In this document: one piece after another, positions 7,357 to 14,247 of the stretch
How the letters are laid out: each line of letters begins with the position of its first letter
Position numbering within the stretch: the stretch's first letter is position 1
Source of the DNA: Candidatus Bathyarchaeota archaeon
Lineage (GTDB): Archaea; Thermoproteota; Bathyarchaeia; TCS64
DNA length: 17,298 nucleotides
NCBI GenBank assembly: GCA_026014515.1
Contig: JAOZIG010000121.1
Coordinates: 1 to 17,298, forward strand
Reading direction: 5' to 3'
Translations under genes and position numbers: made by a program
The notes under the pieces: model-generated
What the model was told of the DNA's origin: nothing
The model's input: the letters and a program-made list of their open reading frames with translations, nothing else
The model's database searches: none

Positions 7357-8517
7357 TTGACTATCCTTGTCAGCTACAGTGAGATCGCTCTCAAATCACG
7401 ATACGTACGAAACCAGCTAGAGAAGAGCCTCAGCCAAGACATAGTAAATATTCTCAGGAAACACGGATACCCCAACCCAGAGGTATCAAGAAAATTTGGC
7501 AGAATCTATGTGGAAGGCGTACCCGAAGAAGCAGTAGGCATAGTCTCCAAGATATTTGGTGTTGCAAACGCTATGCCCAGCACAGAGGCTGAGCTAGAGT
7601 TCAACGCAATAGTAAACGGGATAGTGGAAGAAGCAAAGATCAGTCTCAAGCAAGGGAGCAGTTTCGCTGTTCGCCCAAGAGTGGTAGGAGAACACCCCTT
7701 TGGTAGCCGAGATATTGCTTATGAGGCTGGCTCAAGGGTGTTGGATGCTTTGGCTGATCGGGGTATTCATGTTAATCTGGATGAGCCAGATGTTACCCTC
7801 TATGCCGAGGTAAGGGATACTGGTGCCTATGTTTATAGTAGAATTATCAGGGGTGTCCTTGGGTTACCCTATGGGACACAGGGAAAAGCCATCAGTCTCT
7901 TCAGCGGAGGAATAGACAGCCCAGTAGGGGCATGGATGCTCATGAAAAGAGGCGTAGCAGTCTTACCCTTGTTTATGGATCAACGTCCCTTCGTAGGAGA
8001 CAGCTATGTTGAACGAGCTGTTGAAAGCTTCAAGAACCTCAGCCAATTTGTTCCAAGAACAAGTTACAGACTCTACTCTGCGCCCATGGGAGACGTAATG
8101 CAACGGATCACAGAGACCCGTGAGCCAAGATACATCTGTATCATGTGCAAACGCAGCATGTACCGTATAGCCGAACGATTCGCTGAGAAGCATCACGCTC
8201 ACGCTATCATCACTGGTGAGAGTCTTGGACAGGTAGCTAGTCAAACATTGAAGAACTTGTTTGTGTTGAGTTCATCGATTGATATGCCTGTTCTACGACC
8301 ACTAGTCGGGTTAGACAAGGTAGAGATCGAGGATATTGCCCGTATATTTGGCTCATACGAGATTACTGCAAAGTCCACTGATGGCTGTACCGCTGTACCC
8401 AAGGGACCAGCGACACGCAGCGATGTAGAGACTCTTGAGGAGCTTGAGGCTGAGCTTGGGTTGGTTGAGCTTTGTTACGAGGCTGCTGATAATATTTCAG
8501 TGATTGCCGAAGGGTGA
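7357..8517 (+). CDS. thiI: tRNA 4-thiouridine / thiazole sulfurtransferase ThiI, archaeal type
   Basis: ThiI adenylates U8 of tRNA and replaces its oxygen with sulfur; some members also feed sulfur to thiamine synthesis. The N-terminal ferredoxin-like and THUMP domains cover about 1-170 (LVSYSEIALKSRYVR at the start). They are followed by a PP-loop ATP pyrophosphatase domain with SGGIDS at 183-188. There is no C-terminal rhodanese domain. Instead C261 and C264 (CIMC) plus C344 (DGCTAVP) form the three-Cys set that in methanogen ThiI holds an iron-sulfur cluster needed for activity. The start is TTG 7357, because the frame is closed upstream by a stop at 7342-7344. GGAGG at 7331-7335 is 21 nt away and too far to serve; GAGTAGAT just upstream of the start is a weak alternative. 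Confidence 0.92.
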   Translation: MTILVSYSEIALKSRYVRNQLEKSLSQDIVNILRKHGYPNPEVSRKFGRIYVEGVPEEAVGIVSKIFGVANAMPSTEAELEFNAIVNGIVEEAKISLKQGSSFAVRPRVVGEHPFGSRDIAYEAGSRVLDALADRGIHVNLDEPDVTLYAEVRDTGAYVYSRIIRGVLGLPYGTQGKAISLFSGGIDSPVGAWMLMKRGVAVLPLFMDQRPFVGDSYVERAVESFKNLSQFVPRTSYRLYSAPMGDVMQRITETREPRYICIMCKRSMYRIAERFAEKHHAHAIITGESLGQVASQTLKNLFVLSSSIDMPVLRPLVGLDKVEIEDIARIFGSYEITAKSTDGCTAVPKGPATRSDVETLEELEAELGLVELCYEAADNISVIAEG

Positions 8518-8561
8518 AAGAGTTAAACCACATGGTTACCTGAATAGCCTAGGGATATTAT

Positions 8562-8825
8562 TTGGCGAAAATACCAAACGAAGCATTCACAGGCGCAAAG
8601 GAGATCGATTTCAGTGGTGAAAAAGAGTATTGGAACGAGTATCTACTTGAAGACGGTACTACACTGAAGGTGAAATTGGTGCTTCGAGGCGTCAAACGTC
8701 TAGAAAAATACGAACCAGATGGCTCACCAATATACGCAATAAACAGCATGAACGTGGTAAGAGCCGTAAACGTACCAAACGAACTAAAAGCAAAACCCAA
8801 AAAATCAGAAATGAACCCCGTCTAG
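8562..8825 (+). CDS. Small conserved-looking protein of unknown function upstream of the ThyX pair
   Basis: An 87-residue basic protein with no membrane segment. The middle (about 31-72, from DGTTLKVKLVLRG to NVVRAVNVP) alternates hydrophobic and polar residues as in a small beta-barrel. It has a DG turn at 31-32 and a PDGSP turn near 52-56. The tail is Lys-rich (KAKPKKSE). I do not recognise the family. The start is TTG 8562, with AGGGAT (8551-8556) as Shine-Dalgarno at 5 nt. Its stop codon overlaps the Shine-Dalgarno of the next gene by one base, so it is almost surely co-translated with the ThyX-like genes and may act with them or with ThiI. That functional link is inference from position only. 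Confidence 0.7.
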   Translation: MAKIPNEAFTGAKEIDFSGEKEYWNEYLLEDGTTLKVKLVLRGVKRLEKYEPDGSPIYAINSMNVVRAVNVPNELKAKPKKSEMNPV

Positions 8826-8834
8826 GTGAACGAC

Positions 8835-9251
8835 ATGAAACTCAGCCTCATCACCCGCAGCCCAGACATCGAGACAATGATAGCCACAAGCATGCTCACC
8901 ACCACAAGCGGAGCCATGCCAAGCACACTATACAATAGGCTAAAGGCAAAGCCTGAGAAGGTAGCTGATATTGTGGGCAGGGTTGAGGTTCAACACGGGA
9001 ACATATTGGAGCATAATAGGCTCGTGTGGAAGTTAGAGGCAGAGAGAGACGAAATACTGGATATTATGCTTAGGTCCAAGTTCTTTAACATCACAGAAGC
9101 GGGACCAGAAACATGGGTGCTGAGCTGTAACCTACGTACAGTAGCTGAGTACCATCAATTACACCCAGATACGTTTAGCAGACAGCTAATTGAATCCATC
9201 AAGAAGGCTGCTCCACACGTATATGGCTTCATAAAGGGGGACAAAGAGTGA
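8835..9251 (+). CDS. ThyX-related protein lacking the RHR motif (putative subunit of a two-part thymidylate synthase)
   Basis: This 138-residue protein begins like ThyX (MKLSLITRSPD). It has the helix with GNILEHNRLVW (55-65), matching the S-V-L-E-H segment whose Glu contacts FAD in canonical ThyX. It then skips the whole RHRxxSxxxxSxRY region and resumes at WVLSCNLRTVAEY (94-106). There N99 and R101 match the N-x-R FAD-binding pair (N163/R165 in the Thermotoga enzyme). It cannot bind dUMP in the usual way by itself. ATG 8835 is chosen because GGTGA at 8825-8829 is then a Shine-Dalgarno at 5 nt; GTG 8826 would be part of that signal. It overlaps the next gene by 4 nt (GTGA). The alternative is a decaying duplicate, but the reading frame is intact and the motifs retained are exactly those the neighbour lacks. 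Confidence 0.75.
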   Translation: MKLSLITRSPDIETMIATSMLTTTSGAMPSTLYNRLKAKPEKVADIVGRVEVQHGNILEHNRLVWKLEAERDEILDIMLRSKFFNITEAGPETWVLSCNLRTVAEYHQLHPDTFSRQLIESIKKAAPHVYGFIKGDKE

Positions 9252-9841
9252 AGGCAGAGCTGTTAACCTATACTCCTTTGGCTGAGGTCAAACAAGCTTT
9301 CCCTGATTTATCAGTAGATCAGTTATTGCCTCATCTATGCTATACTTTCGCCATCGAAAAGATAAGCAGAGCTTGTAGCCATCAACTTGTCAGACATCGA
9401 GTAGCCAGCTTCAGTCAACAGAGCCAACGATACATCACAGTAAAACGATTATCAGAGAAGACTGTGGTTCCACCAAGCATAGGCACTAACAAGGACTATG
9501 AATCATTAATAGAGTCAGCTAGTGAAGCTTATCAGAACCTTGTTTCAGCTGGTGTGCCCCGTGAGGACGCCCGCTTTGTATTACCAAACGCAGCCGAGAC
9601 AAGCCTATTGATGACAATGGAAGGCAAATCACTGATGCATTTCCTAGGTCTAAGGACATGTAATAGGGCTCAGTGGGAGGTACGGGAACTCGCTGATATG
9701 ATGCTTGAACAGCTAAGAGAGGTTGAGCCGAGTATCTTTAACAATGCTGGACCTTACTGTTACCAACTTGGATACTGTCCTGAGGGTAGACATACCTGTG
9801 GACGTATGAAAGAAGCACTTGAACGATATAGAGTTGAATAA
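9248..9841 (+). CDS. thyX: FAD-dependent thymidylate synthase ThyX (catalytic-motif-bearing subunit)
   Basis: ThyX makes dTMP from dUMP using methylene-tetrahydrofolate and NADPH through bound FAD. The signature RHRVASFSQQSQRY is complete (R49-Y62), preceded by SRACSHQLV. R109 (DARFVLP) and R136 (HFLGLR) match the dUMP-binding Arg residues. However, the N-terminus is short: MKAELLTYTP leads to the RAC-S-H segment in about 30 residues, and the usual H-x-S-V-L-E-H helix is replaced by DQLLPHLCYTF. The FAD pair N-x-R reads E-G-K (125-127). Both missing features are present in the preceding gene. The C-terminus carries C171, C177 and C184 (CYQLGYC...TCG), possibly a metal site. Start GTG 9248 overlaps the upstream stop; a GGGGG at 9236-9240 serves as Shine-Dalgarno. 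Confidence 0.88.
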   Translation: MKAELLTYTPLAEVKQAFPDLSVDQLLPHLCYTFAIEKISRACSHQLVRHRVASFSQQSQRYITVKRLSEKTVVPPSIGTNKDYESLIESASEAYQNLVSAGVPREDARFVLPNAAETSLLMTMEGKSLMHFLGLRTCNRAQWEVRELADMMLEQLREVEPSIFNNAGPYCYQLGYCPEGRHTCGRMKEALERYRVE

Positions 9842-9842
9842 T

Positions 9843-10118
9843 TTGAAGATTTTACTAGATGAGATGTTTACAGGATACAAGGACCACTTCAAGATATTGG
9901 GCTATGACGTGCAGACAGTAGAAGACGTAGGACTCAAAGGATCAGAAGATATGAAGGTAGCCAAATACGCCTACGAGAACGATTATATCCTGATCACAGA
10001 GGATAAACGAAAACCCGTTGATTTCATGAAGATACTACAGGGCAAGTATATTCTCGTAGATGCCTCAATGATAGTTAAAATGATTGATAACGCGATACAA
10101 GAAAAATATGGAGAATGA
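9843..10118 (+). CDS. DUF5615-type PIN-like protein
   Basis: A 91-residue protein matching the DUF5615 (Mut7-C/PIN-like) pattern. MKILLDEMF at the N-terminus has paired acidic residues D6/E7, followed by GYDVQTVEDVGLKGSED and then DYILITEDK with a strand-end acidic pair. Such proteins are thought to be small RNases, often toxins paired with DUF433 antitoxins. No such antitoxin is visible next to it. TTG 9843 is chosen as start because it gives the family N-terminus and lies one base after the thyX stop. An in-frame TTG at 9819 would overlap thyX by 23 nt and add unrelated residues. It ends 2 nt from the convergent amidinotransferase gene. Confidence 0.75.
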   Translation: MKILLDEMFTGYKDHFKILGYDVQTVEDVGLKGSEDMKVAKYAYENDYILITEDKRKPVDFMKILQGKYILVDASMIVKMIDNAIQEKYGE

Positions 10119-10120
10119 GC

Positions 10121-11215
10121 CTAGTAGCTCTTAGGCTCTGGGTCTCGGCTCAATGAACCACACAAACAGTGAATACTTCCGCTGTTGCGTGGCCTGATGA
10201 GACTATCGATGTGAACCTCAACAACCTCTATCCCAACTGACTCAAACCACTTAGTCGCCTTGGGGTACTGGTCGCTTGTGATGATCTTACCTGGCTCCAA
10301 GACTACTCCACAATCTGGACCCTTGGCGAATCCACGGGTATCAATGCTCACAAGATCGTCTGGTGGCTTGATGAACTTCCAGTCCATCTCAGCCTCCATC
10401 CAATCTGTAAGGTAATGATCATAGTATTTTGCCTCGCCTACAGTGGTGTGTCTGTCTACCATGCTGTAGTGGATGGTGCCTTTTCTTGTGCCGTAACCGG
10501 GGCCCATTCTGATATCTACTTCTGGGTCCTGTGCCTTGATGATGTTGGCGTATTGTTGTTGTCCCCACTCGTTTGCCCTCATCAGTGCTGGTTCCTTGGT
10601 GTTACCTCTAGGATAATGAACCTCAATGATGGCGTGTTTCTCGTCAAGCCAGCCACATGGGCCTCCCTCAACCATTCCATCTCCAAAAATCATGCCAACG
10701 ACTGGAATACCGTGTTCCGCTAGTGTCTGGAATGTGGGTAACTCCTCGCCTTTCCTGATGCTATCATACATTCTCAGAATAACATGACCATAGACCGCTG
10801 CGTGGGCAACATCATCACAGTAGATGGATTTCACCGTGTATGGTGGGTCCCATGGGTCTGGTTTTCTAATGATTACTTCAACTCCCTCAGCCTTGTAGGC
10901 ATCAACGAGGTTCTCGTGATGTTCCACTAGCTCGTCTAGGTTAGGTTTCTCCATCATCCTCCATGCCCTCCAGCTGTCCTCGTGGGGTGGCCATGGGGTG
11001 GGTTGTCCTACTGTGAGGAACTCTGGTCCGGGTCTGTGGAGCAGGACTGTTCTGAGTTTGCCTACTGTTGTGTTGGCTTTCCATTTTCTGCCCCAGTATT
11101 GGGGCATCTCGTCCTCGAATTGGCTGTGGACTTGTGGGTGGAGCCTGTTGTATGTGTCGTGAAGGTCTTCTGCCGACATCTTGTATTGTTCTGTTTTCTT
11201 CTCTACATCAGACAA
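10121..11215 (-). CDS. Arginine deiminase / amidinotransferase-superfamily enzyme
   Basis: A 364-residue member of the guanidine-modifying superfamily (pentein fold), which cleaves or transfers the guanidino group of arginine-like substrates. Visible landmarks are VLLHRPG (57-63) at the start of the fold, the substrate Glu in MVEGGPC (E183), the H/D pair H249 and D254 in IHYSMVDR, and the C-terminal GSIHCLCGSLSRD, where C350 is the likely nucleophile (C352 is next). It could be an arginine deiminase, dimethylargininase or an amidinotransferase; the sequence does not decide. Start TTG 11215 is supported by a perfect GGTGAT Shine-Dalgarno at 11221-11226 with a 5-nt gap, better than ATG 11179. 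It lies 53 nt downstream of an IadA-like gene in the same direction. Confidence 0.85.
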   Translation of the reverse strand: MSDVEKKTEQYKMSAEDLHDTYNRLHPQVHSQFEDEMPQYWGRKWKANTTVGKLRTVLLHRPGPEFLTVGQPTPWPPHEDSWRAWRMMEKPNLDELVEHHENLVDAYKAEGVEVIIRKPDPWDPPYTVKSIYCDDVAHAAVYGHVILRMYDSIRKGEELPTFQTLAEHGIPVVGMIFGDGMVEGGPCGWLDEKHAIIEVHYPRGNTKEPALMRANEWGQQQYANIIKAQDPEVDIRMGPGYGTRKGTIHYSMVDRHTTVGEAKYYDHYLTDWMEAEMDWKFIKPPDDLVSIDTRGFAKGPDCGVVLEPGKIITSDQYPKATKWFESVGIEVVEVHIDSLIRPRNSGSIHCLCGSLSRDPEPKSY

Positions 11216-11220
11216 ATCTA

Positions 11221-11250
11221 ATCACCACTACACTGCGTTTTTAATTTAAA
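11221..11250 (-). promoter_or_regulatory. Start signals of the amidinotransferase gene
   Basis: On the minus strand a TATA-like TTTAAATTAA (11250-11241) is followed by GGTGAT (11226-11221), complementary to the archaeal 16S 3' end, and then TTG 11215. The Shine-Dalgarno decides the TTG start. The TATA element suggests the gene can be transcribed separately from the upstream IadA-like gene. Confidence 0.5.
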
Positions 11251-11268
11251 ACATAATCGAGAGAGAAA

Positions 11269-12465
11269 CTAGTGATACTGATGGTAGTATGGGTCACGCT
11301 GGAAATGAGTCTTCCAGACAGTTTCACCATCTTTTACCACCTGTTTACCCCTAGCATAGACCTGTTCAACCCGTAGATTCTCAACACCATCAGAGATAAC
11401 CAGATCAGCGTCATAGCCTTCCGCGATCTTACCCTTCTTTATGCCCAGTGCCTTGGCTGGGTTGGTTGTAATTATCTTCAATGCATCGCTGAAGCTACAT
11501 ACTCCGTTGTTCGCCATGTCACGTATCTCGCGTCTGTTGAGGTCCAGTGGAGCGATATAGCGTCCAATCTGTTTTCCATTCTCATCTCTGATGGGTTGAG
11601 GTACGTTACCGTCGCTACTCATGGTCATGTTCTCAAGTACCGCGCCTTCATCAAGCATCCGTTTCACAGCTAGATCAGGTTTCAAGCCTGTTAGTGTGCC
11701 TTCTTCTTTACGCATCAGACTGCTTAGGTCTACGATTCCTCCCATCTTGGTGTACTCGATGGCTTGCTCGATTACATCTGGGTCGCGTCTATTGATGTGA
11801 GTAGGGATAACCTGCGCTGGGTTGATGCCCGTGTTTTCTATTAGCTCAAATATTCTGTCCATTCTTGTTTTCTGGCGTCCAACGTGAACATGAGTAACCG
11901 CGTGTTTATTCGCGATATCCGCACCGTAAAGCACCTCTGATGTTACCTCTGCTAGGTCTCGCCAAGTATAGTGGTTTGTGGTTGTGTCACTGATAGCCGT
12001 CTTGAGCCCAATCACCTTTGGGATCAGGTAAATGTCTTTCCTGATCTCGCCTGTGAGCGTCGGTGGAGGAATAACAAAGCAGCCAGTGTACATGTAGGTG
12101 CTGAGCCCCATCATATCCAACTCAAGGGTCTTGATGTAAAGCCTGTGAAGACTTCTCACGAACCTACTGCTTCCTAGACACCCCACAACCGTTGTGGTGC
12201 CTGTTTCAACGATGTCTCGCCACTCGATGTCTTGTGTTCTTCCCATTGGTCCCTGTCCATCATCAGCGCCGATGAGATGAACATGTCCATCAATAAAACC
12301 CGGGTAAATTATCTTACCCGAAGCATCAACGACCTCTGTCTCATATCCGCTTGGAGCATCGATCTTATCAGCGATCCTGAGTATCTTCTCGCCACAGATG
12401 AGAATATCCTTGACCCCAAGCTCCTCGGGGGCATAGACTGAGCCATTTTTAATGAGTTTAAACAT
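11269..12465 (-). CDS. IadA-like metal-dependent amidohydrolase (isoaspartyl dipeptidase family)
   Basis: A 398-residue amidohydrolase-superfamily barrel, closest in pattern to beta-aspartyl dipeptidase. Metal ligands are H61 and H63 (DGHVHLIG), the lysine to be carboxylated K155 (VIGLKTAISD), H192/H194 (THVHVG), H223 (PTHINR) and D285 (SSDGNVP). YMYTGCFVIPPPTLTG (124-139) is a family hallmark. In E. coli IadA the substrate's termini are held by Glu in a G-rich loop after H-V-H and by Arg in the S-D-H-R-S segment. Here these read GADDGQGP and SDTTTNH, so the substrate may not be an isoAsp dipeptide. The ATG at 12465 is preceded by a TATA element and no Shine-Dalgarno. The SRPBCC gene lies 31 nt upstream. 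Confidence 0.82.
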   Translation of the reverse strand: MFKLIKNGSVYAPEELGVKDILICGEKILRIADKIDAPSGYETEVVDASGKIIYPGFIDGHVHLIGADDGQGPMGRTQDIEWRDIVETGTTTVVGCLGSSRFVRSLHRLYIKTLELDMMGLSTYMYTGCFVIPPPTLTGEIRKDIYLIPKVIGLKTAISDTTTNHYTWRDLAEVTSEVLYGADIANKHAVTHVHVGRQKTRMDRIFELIENTGINPAQVIPTHINRRDPDVIEQAIEYTKMGGIVDLSSLMRKEEGTLTGLKPDLAVKRMLDEGAVLENMTMSSDGNVPQPIRDENGKQIGRYIAPLDLNRREIRDMANNGVCSFSDALKIITTNPAKALGIKKGKIAEGYDADLVISDGVENLRVEQVYARGKQVVKDGETVWKTHFQRDPYYHQYH

Positions 12466-12485
12466 GGCTGATAAATGAGCTGGAA

Positions 12486-12493
12486 ATTTAAAA
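12486..12493 (-). promoter_or_regulatory. TATA-type promoter for the IadA-like gene
   Basis: TTTTAAAT on the minus strand is centred about 24 nt before the ATG at 12465, inside the 31-nt gap after the SRPBCC gene. It suggests a separate leaderless transcript rather than strict co-transcription. Confidence 0.4.
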
Positions 12494-12496
12494 CAT

Positions 12497-12940
12497 CTAT
12501 GAGACGGACTTGTCTAGGTATTCTTTGAGTTGTCCCTTGATGAAGTAATTCCATCCGCCGATACAGCTTTCACGTTTGAACTCAGGAATGTCCTCTTGGA
12601 AATCTTCTACCACGATGTTAGTCAGTCTCAAACGTGTTTTGTTGCCTTCTTTGGTTAGTTCAAAGGTCACGTATGCGTCTCCCTGATAGCCACCGTATTT
12701 CCAGTTATACTCGATTAACTTTCCGGGTTCTACCTTGGTGATACGCCATTGATGGGGAAAGACTCTACCACCGTTCTCAACGTCAAACTCGGTCTCAAAC
12801 CCAACCACTGGCTTAAAGTCTGGGATTTTATTCATGAACCATTTTCGCATCTGGTCTGGTTCGGTTATTGCCTTCCAAACAGTTTCTATGGGTTTATCAT
12901 ATGTGTCTTCAACGATGATGGGGGGATCAACTCTTTTCAT
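12497..12940 (-). CDS. SRPBCC / AHSA1-like domain protein
   Basis: A 147-residue START-like protein of the Aha1/SRPBCC type. PIIVEDTYDKPIETVWKAIT (about 7-26) with DQMRKWF (29-35) is the classic opening of the family. VTFELTKEGNKTRLRLTNIV lies in the middle of the sheet, and a long C-terminal helix with GGWNYFIKGQLKEYLD (128-143) covers the ligand cavity. Such proteins bind or modify hydrophobic small molecules or act as co-chaperones; the ligand is unknown. It is divergent from the MFS transporter gene, sharing a 113-bp intergenic region. A TATA-like CTTAAAAG (12963-12970, minus strand) stands about 25 nt before its ATG. Confidence 0.85.
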   Translation of the reverse strand: MKRVDPPIIVEDTYDKPIETVWKAITEPDQMRKWFMNKIPDFKPVVGFETEFDVENGGRVFPHQWRITKVEPGKLIEYNWKYGGYQGDAYVTFELTKEGNKTRLRLTNIVVEDFQEDIPEFKRESCIGGWNYFIKGQLKEYLDKSVS

Positions 12941-12962
12941 AAATCTGGATAAGCCATTGAGT

Positions 12963-12970
12963 CTTTTAAG
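12963..12970 (-). promoter_or_regulatory. TATA-type promoter for the SRPBCC gene
   Basis: CTTAAAAG read on the minus strand ends about 23 nt before the ATG at 12940, consistent with a leaderless start. No Shine-Dalgarno is present. Confidence 0.35.
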
Positions 12971-13002
12971 GCTAATTTAATTGCAGTAATTGATGTTGTA
13001 TC

Positions 13003-13020
13003 GCTACAGATATATGTAGC
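13003..13020. promoter_or_regulatory. Palindromic candidate operator upstream of the MFS gene
   Basis: GCTACA (13003-13008) and TGTAGC (13015-13020) are perfect inverted arms around GATATA, which also supplies a TATA-like ATATAT (13010-13015). The transporter ATG is at 13054, with GTGA (13044-13047) as Shine-Dalgarno. A dimeric regulator on this 18-bp site would compete with TBP, a common way to control an archaeal efflux gene. The palindrome is seen; the role is inferred. Confidence 0.45.
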
Positions 13021-13053
13021 AAAATCCGTAGGTGTTAATCTAAGTGACTAACG

Positions 13054-14247
13054 ATGACTGACCAGGAACAATCTGAGAGAAGCTCCAAACCCCTCGTATA
13101 CAGCGTCATATTCCTACACATGCTAAACCACGTAATCAGCGGCGCCATGCCCATGCTCTACCCAGACCTCATGAACGAGTTCAAACTCAGCTACGGGCAA
13201 CTCGGATTAGTACGCTCAGTCGCAGGGTTCTCAGCGGGATTCCCACAGTTATTCGTAGGGTTATTCCGACGCTGGTTCAGCGGCAGAGTCATCGTAAGCA
13301 TCGGTAACATCATCAACAGCGGCATGAACATAGCAATCGCAGCCGGCAACGGGTTCCTACAATTCCTAGGCTTCAGCGTAATCGCTGGAGTAGGCAGCAG
13401 CGTACAGCACCCCATCGGGGCATCAATAGTAAGCAACGGCTCCGACCCAAGCGACAGAGGAAAAATGCTTGGATTAAACCAGTCAATCCCATCAATCGCC
13501 TTCACATTCACACCCCTAATCACAGCCTACATGCTCACAAGGATGGGATGGAGAACCACCCTAGGAATACTATCAGTACCAGCGTTACTACTCAGCTTAT
13601 TCATCCTCTTCTTCGTCAAGGGAGGCAGCGACGTTGAAGGCAAAACAAGAGACGCATTGAACTGGGGTAGCCTCAAAGAGTCTCTACGCAACAAGAATGT
13701 ACTGAGCATCAGTCTTCTCAGAAGCGTCATGGCGTTCAGAATGGGCGTCAGAACATTCCTACCCCTATACTTCATAGACATACTAGGCTTCACAAGCGAG
13801 CGAAGTAGCCTACTATACAGCATACTCCTCGGAGGCGGTGTCCTTGGACCCTTCTTCTGGGGCTGGCTCTCAGACAGGATGGATCGTAAACCATTGATCA
13901 TAGGAATCATGGTCTGCAGCGCGGCTGGATACTTTATGTTAAACTTTGTTACAAGCTTCTGGGCTCTTGCAGCATTACTCTTCTTCATTGGCTTCATGGT
14001 GCAGACTGTGATAGTACAGAGTGTTCTCAGTGACAGCGTTGAGAAGAGTCAAATGGATCAGATATTTGGGCTCTACTTCACCATTGGCTTCACAATCGCC
14101 AGCTTCAGCAGCGCCATCTTCGGCTACGTAGTAGAAATATATGGTTTCGGCGTCGGGTTCAGCTACATCGCAGCGGTATCCGCCCTATCACTGGTCCCGG
14201 CTTTCTTCATCAAAGAGCCCCGTAACAACGAGATAGCAACAATCTAA
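13054..14247 (+). CDS. MFS transporter, fosmidomycin-resistance (Fsr)-like
   Basis: A 397-residue major facilitator with about twelve membrane helices in two halves joined by a central loop (KGGSDVEGKTRD, about 189-200). The N-terminus HMLNHVISGAMPMLYPDL, then LSYGQLGLV (45-53), and VQHPIGASI after helix 4 resemble the Fsr group of drug-efflux antiporters. Motif A is clear in the second half (GWLSDRMDRKP) but degenerate in the first (FRRWFSGR). The substrate is unknown; export of a toxic compound by proton antiport is the family norm. The ATG at 13054 has GTGA six nt upstream. Coding is A+C-rich over most of its length. The stop overlaps the convergent zinc-ribbon gene's stop by the four bases CTAA. 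Confidence 0.85.
   Translation: MTDQEQSERSSKPLVYSVIFLHMLNHVISGAMPMLYPDLMNEFKLSYGQLGLVRSVAGFSAGFPQLFVGLFRRWFSGRVIVSIGNIINSGMNIAIAAGNGFLQFLGFSVIAGVGSSVQHPIGASIVSNGSDPSDRGKMLGLNQSIPSIAFTFTPLITAYMLTRMGWRTTLGILSVPALLLSLFILFFVKGGSDVEGKTRDALNWGSLKESLRNKNVLSISLLRSVMAFRMGVRTFLPLYFIDILGFTSERSSLLYSILLGGGVLGPFFWGWLSDRMDRKPLIIGIMVCSAAGYFMLNFVTSFWALAALLFFIGFMVQTVIVQSVLSDSVEKSQMDQIFGLYFTIGFTIASFSSAIFGYVVEIYGFGVGFSYIAAVSALSLVPAFFIKEPRNNEIATI

Noticed and set aside
8835..9251. First ThyX-like gene as a pseudogene or frameshifted 5' half of thyX.
   Set aside because: It contains both N-terminal (LEH) and C-terminal (N-x-R) ThyX segments in order, so it is a diverged whole copy rather than a 5' half. It has its own Shine-Dalgarno, and no simple frameshift would join it to the next gene.
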